DNA of 64,000 bases from the NCBI GenBank assembly GCA_965249005.1, contig CBDFLD010000015.1:124001-188000 (forward strand), written 5' to 3'. The position numbers and the translations under genes are program-made. Below are positions 17,940 to 26,766 of the stretch, piece by piece; the first letter of the stretch is position 1; the number at the start of each line of letters is the position of its first letter. The stretch is from CBDFLD01 sp965249005. Lineage in GTDB: Bacteria; Acidobacteriota; UBA6911. Below the pieces are notes generated by a model, which was given only the letters and a program-made list of their open reading frames with translations, was not told where the DNA came from and did not search any database.

Positions 17940-18626
17940 CTAGTTCAAACTCTCGAAAAAGCCCCGTTGGATTTCCCTGAAACCCTCTTCAATCCGTGCA
18001 TCCACGTCGCCGCAATCCGTTTGAATCAAGCAACCGCCTCGCTGCATCGACTTGTCAGCCTTGAGCTCGAGATCAGGTTCGGCCCCCTCTTGGAGCTCCT
18101 TGTAAGTCTGAGCCAAGGCTTCATGATCTGATGGATGCAACAGAATCGTGGCCGAGCCCGTCTCGGCAACGTGGCTCAGCGCAACGTTCACGAGCGTCTG
18201 GATGATCTGCGGGTCAGCTTGGATTTCCCGATGCACTATCTTTTTCGCAACTTCGATCGCGAGTTGGACCACCTCACGCTCGGCTTGAGCAAACAGCTTC
18301 TCCCTCAGCCCCTGAATCTCGGCGATCGATGCCGCATAGTTCCGCATCGGTTCTTCCAGTTCCCTTTCGGCCGCCTCTCGCCCCGACTGCTCTCCCTCTC
18401 GGAATCCGTTCTCGTAGGCCGCCTTTTCGATGGCCTCCAGGTCGACATCCGACAGGGGCGCTTCCTCCGCCACTTCTTCCGTCGTCGCCTCGACTCCGTC
18501 TTCCCCCAAGGGCGGTCCCATCAAGTCTTCCACATTCGCCTCGGCGAGTGGGGACAACGGGGCGCTTCGATACGCAAACTGTTCGACTTGAATCGATTCA
18601 GGAGAGTTTTTCTTGATGATTTTCAT
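17940..18626 (-). CDS. fliH: Flagellar export stator protein FliH
   Basis: FliH binds FliI and the C-ring. The 228-residue protein has an acidic, weakly conserved N-terminal part (residues ~1-75), a helical stretch with a GFREGEQSGREAAERE pattern resembling the GxxxG-type repeats of the family, and a conserved C-terminal domain EVVQLAIEVAKKIVHREIQA to DARIEEGFREIQRGFFE. Position between fliG and fliI agrees. Confidence 0.9.
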   Translation of the reverse strand: MKIIKKNSPESIQVEQFAYRSAPLSPLAEANVEDLMGPPLGEDGVEATTEEVAEEAPLSDVDLEAIEKAAYENGFREGEQSGREAAERELEEPMRNYAASIAEIQGLREKLFAQAEREVVQLAIEVAKKIVHREIQADPQIIQTLVNVALSHVAETGSATILLHPSDHEALAQTYKELQEGAEPDLELKADKSMQRGGCLIQTDCGDVDARIEEGFREIQRGFFESLN

Positions 18627-18659
18627 AAACCATCAACGGGAAGCGCCGCCAGGATTCCG

Positions 18660-19664
18660 CTAGGTGACGTATTCGTCCCCGCCTCCGCCCTTGAGACTGA
18701 TGATCTCGTCCTCTTCGAGTTTTCGCACGATCGCGACAATCTGTTGCTGGGACATTTCCACGTCTCGCACCCGAACCGGACCCTCAGCATCCATATCTTC
18801 TCTGAACATCTCAACTGCCCGCGAGGACATATTGCGGAAGAACTGCTCGCGCATCTCGTCGCTGGCTCCTTTCAGTGCGACAGTGAGACTCTTCTTGTCC
18901 ACGCGCTGGATGATCTCTCGCATTCCGGCATCGTCGATCAAGATGATGTCGTCGAATACGAACATCAGATTGCGAATACTCAAGGCCAGAGCGGGGTCAC
19001 CGTTTTCAATCTCCTCCAACATCGTGGATGCGGCTTTCGTCTCCATCCGGTTTACCAACTCGGCCACGGCTCGGATTCCACCGTAAGATTCCCGGCTGAA
19101 ATCTCCGAGCGACTCGAGCTTCTGCTCGAGTATGGACGCGATCTTGTTGATGATCTCCGGCGAGATTTGCTCCAACGTAGCCATTCGGGTCACCACATCC
19201 GCGCGGTATTCGGGCGGAAGTGAACTGAGAAGCGCAGCCGCTTGAGAGGAATTCAGGTGCGCGAGAACCAGAGCGATGGTCTGGGGCTGCTCCGATTGGA
19301 TGAACTTGGAAAGTTGCGCTGGATCTGCTTTTTGGAGGCTATCAAAACCGGCCGCCGTGCGCTTGATCATGATGTTGAGACGGTCCAACAACTTCTTGGA
19401 TGCCTTTGCGCCGAAGGCTTTGACCAGCAGCTTCTTCGCAAAATCGGTACCACCGCGTGCAAGGTAGCTCTGTGCGAGAGTCAGTTTGTGGAACTCCTCC
19501 AGAACGGACTCTGCAACCTCCGTGTCGATCTTGTCCAGTCGGGAGATCTCCTTGGTAATCTCGTTGACCTCATCCTCCTGCAGATGGCGGAAAACGGCCG
19601 CACTCGCCTCGTCTCCGAGCAGAATCGTCAAGATCGCGACCTTTCGAACGCCAGAAACCTGCAT
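18660..19664 (-). CDS. fliG: Flagellar motor switch protein FliG
   Basis: The C-ring protein that contacts the stator. The 334 residues show the N-terminal KVAILTILLGDEASAAVFRH, middle-domain EHPQTIA-like SEQPQTIALVLAHLNSSQAA and the C-terminal MFVFDDIILIDDAGMREIIQ, with the charged torque helix around REDMDAEGPVRVRDVEMSQQ. Complete by length. The ATG follows the fliF stop directly. Confidence 0.96.
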   Translation of the reverse strand: MQVSGVRKVAILTILLGDEASAAVFRHLQEDEVNEITKEISRLDKIDTEVAESVLEEFHKLTLAQSYLARGGTDFAKKLLVKAFGAKASKKLLDRLNIMIKRTAAGFDSLQKADPAQLSKFIQSEQPQTIALVLAHLNSSQAAALLSSLPPEYRADVVTRMATLEQISPEIINKIASILEQKLESLGDFSRESYGGIRAVAELVNRMETKAASTMLEEIENGDPALALSIRNLMFVFDDIILIDDAGMREIIQRVDKKSLTVALKGASDEMREQFFRNMSSRAVEMFREDMDAEGPVRVRDVEMSQQQIVAIVRKLEEDEIISLKGGGGDEYVT

Positions 19665-21023
19665 CTACACTTCCTCGTCGTACATCCACGACCGGATGAG
19701 CTGGGAGATCTCTTCTGGCTCCTTCAATGCATGATCCGAAAGCTTTCTCTTCAGTACCATGTATTTTCTTCCTTCCATCCCCACATTCTGGGCATCTTTG
19801 ATGAACTCTCTTTCGATCTGTGTATCGAACTCTTCGAGTGAGAGCAAAGGCTCGTCAGGCAGCGGCGCTTCCATTGGCTCATCAAGCCGGACAGTTTCCG
19901 GCTCTGCAGCGGTAGACTCTACTGTGGAAGGAGCACCGGACAGAACTTTCGCTTCCGGCTCAGCCGGAAGCGAATGGGCCTCACGCCTTGGGGCGGCAGG
20001 CAGTTGCAGCGCGATTCCTTCGAACACACGCTTGGAGATCGGCCGGAACAACACAAAATAGACCATCAAGAACAGTGCGAGAAAAGCGGTGTATTTGATC
20101 GCTGGAAGCAAATACGACTGCCATTTCACATACCATGGAAGTGGCGGAAGTTCCTCTTCCGGCGGAACATCGCTGAAGAAGGCGACGTTCTCCAACGTCA
20201 CTATGTCTCCGCGATCCGGATCGAAGCCGACGGCCGCCAAGACCATGTTCCTCATCGATTCGAGCTGCTCCGGCGTGCGGGATTCCGAGGTTTGCGAAAC
20301 CGTTCCATCCTCGGCCTTTGAATAGATCGTCCGGTGATCCACCAACACCGCAACGGAGATTCGGCGGATCTGACCCTTGGGTTTGATCGTATGGCGAGTC
20401 CTCTTGCTGACCCTAAAGTCGGTCGCTTCGGTCTCTCGAGTCCTCTCGGGAACAGTGCCCGGTGAGCCCTGTGCTGCTCCCTGATTGGACTGTGCCCCGG
20501 GTATTCCACCTGTCGACGGGGCGCTTCCTATTAGCTCTGCGGTTCTCTCCTGGCTGGCTACCACCGAGGTATTCGGATCATACGTCTCCTCGGTTTGCTC
20601 CGTGCTGTCGAAATCCACTTCCACCGAAGCCATGGCCTGAACTTTCTCCCGCCCCACCAACGGCACGATGATGGTTTTTACCTTTTCAACCAGCTCCTTT
20701 TCGTATGCCGCTCGGTACTCCAGTTCGATTTCCGTTCGCCGCCCGTCGCCCGACCGGATCGATTTGGACAGGAGTTTCCCTGCGAGATCAATAACCGATA
20801 CATTCTCCGGCTCGAGCCCTTCCACGGCGCTGGCTACCATTTGAACCACCCCGTCGATATTCGACAACTCGCTGCCGCGTTTCAGACGCACCATCACTGC
20901 CGCCTTGGCGGCTTTCCTTTCGTCAGCAAACAACGTGTCCTTGGGAAGCACCAGGTGCACTCTCGCCGAGGCGACCTCGCTCAACACCGAAATGGTCCGA
21001 GACAGCTCGCCTTCGAGGGCACG

Positions 21024-22328
21024 GGTGATGTAACTTTGCTTGTGTAAAAAGAAAGAGGGTGTAAGTTTGGTTTTTTCGCTGCGATGGCAAAAACCAACTC
21101 CAAGAAAGGAGCTTACACCCAATGGCGAAATTAACACCGATGACCGAACAATTCCAACATTTCCTTGATGAGGTAAAAGAAGACTTTTGGGGAGATGTGT
21201 ATAGCAAGACAAAGCTGGCGTGGAAACGGTATTTCGAGACTGAATCACAGCGGCAGAGAGACCGTTATTGTGGCTTTGGATGGTATGAAAGAGGTGGGCA
21301 GAGAAAGAGAGAGTACCGCAATGGATACTATGAACGGGACTTTGTGACCCGCTTTGGAACGTTACGGTTGCGGATTGCCCGGAGCCGGAACAAGAATTTT
21401 CTCCCGAAGGGATTACAACGGTTTCAACGACGAGCTGACGAGGTAACGTTGCTGATACGAGAGGCGTTTCTCAGAGGAATCAGCACACGGACGGTGGGAC
21501 GGATTGTGGCGATCATGACGGGAGAAGTTGTCAGTGCACAGACGGTATCGCAGCTGACACGAGAGCTAGATGAAGCAGTACAGCGATTTCACCGAGCTCG
21601 GTTGAGTGACGAATGGAAGACACTGTTTCTGGACGGAGTGAGTCTGAGGGTAAGACGTCCGAGTGGGCGGAAACGGGTGCAGATGCTGGTGGCCTACGGG
21701 GTGAGAGCGGATGGTAGCCGGCAGCTTTTGGCATTTATGCGCAGCAGTGGAGAGAGTCAAGCTGCCTGGGAAGGACTCTTAGGAGATCTGTACCGGCGTG
21801 GTATAGAGGGAGATAACCTCGAGCTGATTGTGACCGACGGCTGTGCAGGTCTGGCAGCGGCCATTGAAACGATCTATCCGAGAGCTCAGCACCAACGCTG
21901 CTGGGCACATAAGATGCGAAACATCGTCAATTCAGTCCGAAAGTGCGATCGAGACCAGATCAAGCAGGATGCACGGGCCATCTACCAGGCCGATAGCCGT
22001 CGGGATGCACTGACAGCTTTCAGGAGGCTGAAGCGTTGCTGGCACAAGGATTATCCGAAGATGGTGAATCGATTGGAGAAGGATCTCCCTGAGTTACTGG
22101 CCTTTTACAGCTTCCCACGGCCTCTGTGGAAGAAGCTACGAACCACCAACGTCATCGAACGCTGCTTCGTTGAGGTTCGACGGAGAACGCGTCCGATGGT
22201 TTGCTTTGTTAATGTCCAGAGTGTCGACAGAATCATTTACTCGATCTTCCATCGATTCAATCTCGATTGGAAGGAACAACGACCAACTCGTACCCTCGAC
22301 CTTTTTACACAAGCAGCTTGACATGACC
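21024..22328 (+). mobile_element. IS256-family insertion sequence, copy A (1305 bp), in fliF
   Basis: The ends are imperfect 28-bp inverted repeats starting GGTGATGT on the left and (complement) GGTCATGT on the right, both running into the shared stretch GCTTGTGTAAAAAG. The flanking duplications are 21015-21023 and 22329-22337 (GAGGGCACG), 9 bp, normal for IS256 elements. It carries one transposase gene. A copy of identical length lies in the same orientation at 48160-49464; I noticed one base difference (C/T near 21079 / 48215). Confidence 0.95.
21122..22321 (+). CDS. IS256-family (mutator type) transposase, copy A
   Basis: A 399-residue DDE transposase. Family landmarks: LFLDGVSLRVRR with the first Asp, LELIVTDGCAGLAAAIETIY with the second Asp followed by RAQHQRCWAHKMRNIVNSVR, and the Glu in TTNVIERCFVEVRRRTRPM near the C-terminus. 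The frame is intact and the encoded protein is identical to that at 48258-49457, so the element is probably active or was until recently. The ATG lies shortly after an AAAGGAG ribosome site. Confidence 0.94.
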   Translation: MAKLTPMTEQFQHFLDEVKEDFWGDVYSKTKLAWKRYFETESQRQRDRYCGFGWYERGGQRKREYRNGYYERDFVTRFGTLRLRIARSRNKNFLPKGLQRFQRRADEVTLLIREAFLRGISTRTVGRIVAIMTGEVVSAQTVSQLTRELDEAVQRFHRARLSDEWKTLFLDGVSLRVRRPSGRKRVQMLVAYGVRADGSRQLLAFMRSSGESQAAWEGLLGDLYRRGIEGDNLELIVTDGCAGLAAAIETIYPRAQHQRCWAHKMRNIVNSVRKCDRDQIKQDARAIYQADSRRDALTAFRRLKRCWHKDYPKMVNRLEKDLPELLAFYSFPRPLWKKLRTTNVIERCFVEVRRRTRPMVCFVNVQSVDRIIYSIFHRFNLDWKEQRPTRTLDLFTQAA

Positions 22329-22807
22329 GAGGGCACGCCTGTAGTTGACGTTCTCCGTAAAGTCCGTCATCGTGATCGGCGCCTCGTCGAATAGCTGCCA
22401 GCCGATCTGTCCACTGCTGATGAGCCCCGAACCAGCAATGTCGAGCCGGAGCTTGTCTAGTTCGGTCGGGGAAAGTGCCACGGAAATGGAGGATCCCTCC
22501 GCGTTCGTCTGAAAAGGAACCTGGTCTGTCTCCAACTTCGCAGCGATTGCCTGCGCATCTTCGGCCGCCAAATCCCTGTATAGAACCCGGTACTCCACTT
22601 GATTCATGAAGTAGACCAACCCGCCCAACGTGCACAGGACCGCTAGTGAAAGCGCAACGATACTCAATCGCTGCGTAGACTCTAGTCGGGACCATATATC
22701 GGCGAGCTGTTGCCAGGCCCCACGCCGTTCTTCCGCCATGTTTGTCGCTTACCCAGTGACCAACGCGAGTGTGTTCCGGTTTCGTGAATTTGGGCCGACA
22801 CTGCTGC

Positions 22808-23119
22808 CTAGACAGGCGTCCGTATGATCTCCTGGTAGGCCTGGACAATCTTGTTGCGAACTTGCATCAACATCTGAAAGGAGAGATCCGCCCTTTGCAC
22901 TGCGATGATCGTATTATGGAGATCTTGCGATTCACCCGACATCAGCTTCTGGATCTCAAGATTCGACTCTTTTTGAAGCCCGTCGACGGTCGCGATGGCA
23001 TCCTTCAGCATGTCTCCAAAGTCCGCTCCCTCTTCTTTAATCGGCCCGTCGTTTGACGGCTTACGAATCTCGGGCACACGAAGATTCGGGTTCAGCGAAG
23101 GCAGAAACAAGTCATTCAT
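22808..23119 (-). CDS. fliE: Flagellar hook-basal body protein FliE
   Basis: FliE joins the MS ring to the rod. The 103-residue protein shows the family's C-terminal pattern: DFGDMLKDAIATVDGLQKES, LQIQ-like segment EIQKLMSGESQDLHNTIIAV and LSFQMLMQVRNKIVQAYQEI. Complete. It lies between flgC (9 bp gap) and fliF (68 bp gap). Confidence 0.94.
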   Translation of the reverse strand: MNDLFLPSLNPNLRVPEIRKPSNDGPIKEEGADFGDMLKDAIATVDGLQKESNLEIQKLMSGESQDLHNTIIAVQRADLSFQMLMQVRNKIVQAYQEIIRTPV

Positions 23120-23128
23120 AATGGCTCC

Positions 23129-23563
23129 TCAACGAAGCATTTCTATCGCTTTTTCCAGCATTTCCTTGGTAGCGCTAACCGCTTTGAGATTGGCCTCATA
23201 CGAACGAGTAGCAGACATCAAGTTAACCATCTCTTCCATCGGATTGATGTTTGGGTACGAAACATATCCGTCGGGATCCGCATGGGGATGTCCGGGCTCG
23301 TACTTCTTGACAGGTTCCCGAGAATCCACATCAACGCTGGAGATCTTGACGCCCCTTGCTTGGACCATGGCCTCTTCCAATGACCGTCCAGAACTTCGGT
23401 CGGTCGGGGTCGCTTCGAAAACCACATCCCGCCGTCGATAAGGCTCCTGGCCGGGAGCACTCGTGGTATGCGCGTTTACCAGATTGCTGATCAGCACTTC
23501 AAGTCTTCTGCGCTGTGCCGTGAGCCCAGACGCACTTATCTCCATAGCCGAACCCATACTCAT
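23129..23563 (-). CDS. flgC: Flagellar proximal rod protein FlgC
   Basis: A rod protein of 144 residues. The rod signature near the N-terminus reads MEISASGLTAQRRRLEVLIS with NLVNAHTT following; the middle has GYVSYPNINPMEEMVNLMSA, the characteristic FlgC motif, and the C-terminal helix TRSYEANLKAVSATKEMLEK. Its start shares the last base of the flgB stop codon. Confidence 0.95.
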   Translation of the reverse strand: MSMGSAMEISASGLTAQRRRLEVLISNLVNAHTTSAPGQEPYRRRDVVFEATPTDRSSGRSLEEAMVQARGVKISSVDVDSREPVKKYEPGHPHADPDGYVSYPNINPMEEMVNLMSATRSYEANLKAVSATKEMLEKAIEMLR

Positions 23564-23979
23564 TAACCAATTCTCCCTTCGTTGATGCTGTTGGAAAGTG
23601 TGCGGAATTTGAGACGGAGGAGCTGGGCCATCAACCCAAATCGCCCAGACGTCTTGCCCAGATTGAGCATTTCTCTGTCGATATCAACGTTGTTCTGATC
23701 GGGTCGCATTGGCAAGCCCCGAACTTCGAACACGTCCGGTTGCATGAAAGTGAAGTTCGAACCCTCGACCACGCTATCGTCGGGACGGCGGATACCATCC
23801 TCCACGGAACTCCCGGCAAGAAGCTCCGCCATGGTTGCGTGGAATGGGGCATCCTTCGTCTTGTAGCCAGGCGTGTCGATGTTGGCAATGTTTGAGGCAA
23901 CGATTTGCTGCCGGTTCGACAGACGATCCATGTACTTGGACATCGCATGGATCAACGGATCTTGCAGAAGGTCAATCAT
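23563..23979 (-). CDS. flgB: Flagellar proximal rod protein FlgB
   Basis: The first rod protein of the operon, 138 residues. DRLSNRQQIVASNIANIDTP with GYKTKDAPF is the conserved rod motif, and RPDQNNVDIDREMLNLGKTS the FlgB-specific C-terminal part. The ATG at 23979 is preferred over upstream in-frame starts because an AGGGAGG ribosome site precedes it and the predicted sigma-54 transcript would start just 30 nt upstream. Confidence 0.94.
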   Translation of the reverse strand: MIDLLQDPLIHAMSKYMDRLSNRQQIVASNIANIDTPGYKTKDAPFHATMAELLAGSSVEDGIRRPDDSVVEGSNFTFMQPDVFEVRGLPMRPDQNNVDIDREMLNLGKTSGRFGLMAQLLRLKFRTLSNSINEGRIG

Positions 23980-24021
23980 TGACAGGGCGCCTCCCTGAAA
24001 ACAGCCAAACTCGAAAAGTAA

Positions 24022-24037
24022 AGCAATAACAGGACCA
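24022..24037 (-). promoter_or_regulatory. Putative sigma-54 promoter of the flgB-fliK operon
   Basis: Minus-strand TGGTCCTGTTATTGCT has the invariant GG and GC with 10 nt between, and a TTGCT -12 box. The predicted start lies about 30 nt before the flgB ATG. The -24 box is less perfect than at the kinase promoter. Confidence 0.6.
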
Positions 24038-24117
24038 CAGGGACGGCTTCCCACAGCAGGGGCAACCCGGCTCCTGGCACTGGTGCACGCTGTTTGCGGG
24101 GGATCGTTTGGCCGACA

Positions 24118-25464
24118 TTACACCCCCCGGTAGGCAACTTTTGCCTGCTTGTCCTGGAGTCCGAACTCATTGAGCTTGTTGCGCAGCGTCCGCAGGCTGA
24201 TTCCCAGAATCTGCGCCGCTCGCGTCCGGTTCCCTTCGGTGTCGTTCAGTGTTTGAATGATCAGCTGCTTTTCCATTTCCCGTACCGTCCTACCCCCCCG
24301 GCGGGACAAAGCCGTGGTGGGCGCATCGGAAAGAGTGAGATCTAATGCCTCTATGACAGAGCCATTGCACAGGGCAATGGCACGCTGGATCGTATTCTCG
24401 AGCTCCCGCACGTTTCCGGGCCACGGTTGCTCGGCAAGTTTCTGCTGGGCTTGATCGCTGCAGCCGATATCGGGCTTACTGAACTCTTTCCCGTATCGTT
24501 TGCAGAACAGATCGGTCAGCAGCGGAATGTCTCCCGGGCGTTCGCGAAGCGGAGGAATCGTCAGTGGTATGACATTCAAGCGATAATAGAGATCCTCGCG
24601 GAATTCGCCCGTACGGATAAGCGAAGCAAGATCGCGGTTCGTCGTGGCAATGACCCGCACGTCTATACGGACCGGATCTCGACCACCGATACGATCCACT
24701 TCTCCCTCCTGCAATACCCTGAGGAGCTTTGCTTGCAGAATGGGTGCCATCTCACCGATCTCGTCCAGAAGCAGTGTTCCTCCATGCGCTCGCTCGAATT
24801 TTCCCGGTTTCGACTGTACCGCACCCGTGAAGGCCCCTTTTTCAAACCCAAACAGCTCGCTCTCGAGCAAATTCTCCGGCAATGCGGCGCAATTGACCGC
24901 AACGAACGGCCCCCCAGAACGCTCGCTCTTGTGGTGGATCATGCGGGCGAGCAGCTCTTTTCCGGTCCCACTTTCGGCCTCCACCAATATCGTGGCAGTG
25001 CTGATCGCAGCATGAGTCCCTTTTTTCAGAACCCCCATGAAGACGGGGTCCTGCGTAACGATCTCATGGTGGCTCTCGCGGCGACCGTCAGCGTTGGTGG
25101 CCATGGCTCGTCGAATCACTCGTTCCACAGCTTCGGCGCTAAAGGGTTTGAGCAAATAATCGAACGCACCGTATCGCATAGCGTCTACTGCGTTCTCGAT
25201 CGTTCCGTGCGCGGTTAGCAGAATGACCCTCAGCTGTGGTGCCAAAGACTGGACCTTTCTCAACAAGTCGATACCCGTGACGCCAGGCATGCGCAGATCG
25301 GTAATGACCAACCGAAATGCTCTTTCTCCGATCCGGCACAACGCCTCACTGCCGCTACTGGCCGTCGCGACGGAGTACCCCAGCAGACGAATCGATTCTT
25401 GCAGCGCAACGAGCATCTGAGGATCGTCATCCACCACCAAGATCTCTTCCGGCATTGCCACCAC
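24118..25464 (-). CDS. NtrC-family sigma-54 response regulator (FleR/FlrC/FlgR type)
   Basis: A 448-residue activator of sigma-54 RNA polymerase. Residues ~1-120 are a receiver domain (LVVDDDPQMLVAL, phospho-acceptor Asp in LVITDLRMPGVTG, Lys in LLKPFSAEAV). The AAA+ domain has Walker A AESGTGKELLAR, the sigma-54 contact loop GAFTGA and Walker B GTLLLDEIGEM. A Fis-type helix-turn-helix (NRTRAAQILGISLRTLRNKL) ends the protein. It lies directly upstream of flgB and 12 bp after a histidine kinase gene, so it most likely activates the flagellar sigma-54 promoters nearby; homologous pairs (FleSR, FlrBC, FlgSR) do this. Confidence 0.9.
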   Translation of the reverse strand: MVAMPEEILVVDDDPQMLVALQESIRLLGYSVATASSGSEALCRIGERAFRLVITDLRMPGVTGIDLLRKVQSLAPQLRVILLTAHGTIENAVDAMRYGAFDYLLKPFSAEAVERVIRRAMATNADGRRESHHEIVTQDPVFMGVLKKGTHAAISTATILVEAESGTGKELLARMIHHKSERSGGPFVAVNCAALPENLLESELFGFEKGAFTGAVQSKPGKFERAHGGTLLLDEIGEMAPILQAKLLRVLQEGEVDRIGGRDPVRIDVRVIATTNRDLASLIRTGEFREDLYYRLNVIPLTIPPLRERPGDIPLLTDLFCKRYGKEFSKPDIGCSDQAQQKLAEQPWPGNVRELENTIQRAIALCNGSVIEALDLTLSDAPTTALSRRGGRTVREMEKQLIIQTLNDTEGNRTRAAQILGISLRTLRNKLNEFGLQDKQAKVAYRGV

Positions 25465-25476
25465 CCCCGCTAGACC

Positions 25477-26766
25477 TTAAGCCGCGCCCTGCCCGATCCG
25501 GGAACTTGGCAGCACGATGGTAAACTGGGTACCGACACCGACCTCACTCTCGACGTGAATCGACCCGGAATGCTGTTCGACTATTTGATGCACGACAGAG
25601 AGCCCCAGCCCCGTCCCTTTTCGATGGGTCGTGAAGAACGGATCGAATATCCGGCCCAGATTCTCCTTGGAAATACCGAGCCCGCTGTCTTGAATCCTCA
25701 GCTGCAACCCCTTGCAAGGGACACCTCCCGGCAAGGCGTCCAGTTCCCGGCTCGAAATCTTGACAAATCCATGTGAGGGCAAGGCTTGCATGGAATTCAG
25801 AATCAGGTTCAGTAGCATCTGCTTGAGGAGTTCTCGGTCACCGTAGAGTGTATCCTCCGTCGCTTCCAGATTCTTCTCAACCTGGATATCCCGCTGTCGC
25901 AGAATCGCGTTGGCAAACCCCAGTATTTCGTCGACCAGCGCGTGCACCTGCACTGCTTCAAAATTTGGATTGAAGGGGTTCGCAAACTGCAACATGTTGG
26001 AAACAATGTTGTTCAGAGAACGGCTGCCAGCTCGAATACTCTCCGCCCACCTTTTGGGGTCCGTGTCGTCGGCCAGTTCGCGCTCGAGCAGCGATGCAAA
26101 GAGCTCAATACTGCCCAATGGATTTCTGATCTCGTGTGCCAATTCGACAGCCATTTCGCCCATTGCCGAAAGACGCTCGCACCGTCTCGTCTGCTCCTGT
26201 AAGGACTTGACCTCGCTTACATCCCGCATGATGTGGAGGGTACCAATCGATTGCCCCTCGCTATCGGCAAGCGGTGTCCCGGAGGTCGCCAATGTCCGCA
26301 CGCCCTCCCTCCTCATCAATGGGATCTCCAACTCCTCTGTACCTTTGCGGTCTGAAACCGCGCTCATCAGCCTATCTCGTACCTCCGAGAGCCTGTCCTG
26401 CTGCCCAGTTCCGGGCTCGTCCAAGTGTAAGAGGTCGTTGGCCACAGGGTTTGACAGTGTCACGCTCCCTCGCCCGTCCAGGACCAGCACACCGCACGGT
26501 AGACTCTCCAGGATATTCTTCAAGTAATGCTCGACCTTGTCTTTTGCGGCCAAGCTCTGCTCGAGTTCAACATTCTTCTCTTCCAGCTCGAGCGACAAGC
26601 GTCGAATACGATCTTGCAGTCGTTGAAAGGTCGATTCTAGCGAATGAGATGCCTGTGAGAACCGGTCAAACGCCTCGATCAACAGACGGGCTTCTGCAGA
26701 AGCGTGAGGGGCAAGGGGAGAATCCGGACCCCCCGGGGCCTGCTTCAAAACAAACGGACTTTGCAT
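25477..26766 (-). CDS. PAS-containing sensor histidine kinase (FleS/FlrB/FlgS type)
   Basis: A soluble kinase of about 429 residues with no membrane segment. Order: a coiled segment, a PAS domain (GVLVLDGRGSVTLSNPVAND), then HisKA with the phospho-acceptor His in MGEMAVELAHEIRNPLGSIE, N box NLILNSMQAL and the ATP lid DSGLGISKENLGRIFDPFFT with GTGLGLSVV. The ATG at 26766 is chosen over the in-frame GTG at 26778. With the regulator 12 bp downstream it forms a two-component operon at the head of the flagellar locus. The lack of membrane helices suggests it senses an internal cue such as export-apparatus assembly, as in FlgS; that is inference. Confidence 0.88.
   Translation of the reverse strand: MQSPFVLKQAPGGPDSPLAPHASAEARLLIEAFDRFSQASHSLESTFQRLQDRIRRLSLELEEKNVELEQSLAAKDKVEHYLKNILESLPCGVLVLDGRGSVTLSNPVANDLLHLDEPGTGQQDRLSEVRDRLMSAVSDRKGTEELEIPLMRREGVRTLATSGTPLADSEGQSIGTLHIMRDVSEVKSLQEQTRRCERLSAMGEMAVELAHEIRNPLGSIELFASLLERELADDTDPKRWAESIRAGSRSLNNIVSNMLQFANPFNPNFEAVQVHALVDEILGFANAILRQRDIQVEKNLEATEDTLYGDRELLKQMLLNLILNSMQALPSHGFVKISSRELDALPGGVPCKGLQLRIQDSGLGISKENLGRIFDPFFTTHRKGTGLGLSVVHQIVEQHSGSIHVESEVGVGTQFTIVLPSSRIGQGAA

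Larger units (their letters stand above)
19665..22739 (-). pseudogene. fliF: fliF (MS-ring protein) split by an IS256-type element
   Basis: FliF forms the membrane MS ring on which the flagellum is built. The first ~137 residues (22739 to 22329) include the N-terminal helix LSIVALSLAVLCTLGGLVYF and the segment ending NVNYRRAL. The rest (21023 to 19665) resumes ALEGELSRTISVLSEVASAR and carries the second membrane helix and the C-terminal FliG-binding tail. The 1305-bp element at 21024-22328 lies between, flanked by a perfect 9-bp duplication GAGGGCACG. Removing the element and one duplicate restores a continuous frame of about 585 residues, so the insertion is recent. As it stands, no full-length MS-ring protein can be made. 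Confidence 0.95.

Noticed and set aside
21024..21248. fliF C-terminal frame extended into the IS as a fused protein start
   Set aside because: The open frame continues through the element's antisense strand by chance. The peptide is not FliF-like and the true N-terminus lies beyond the IS.
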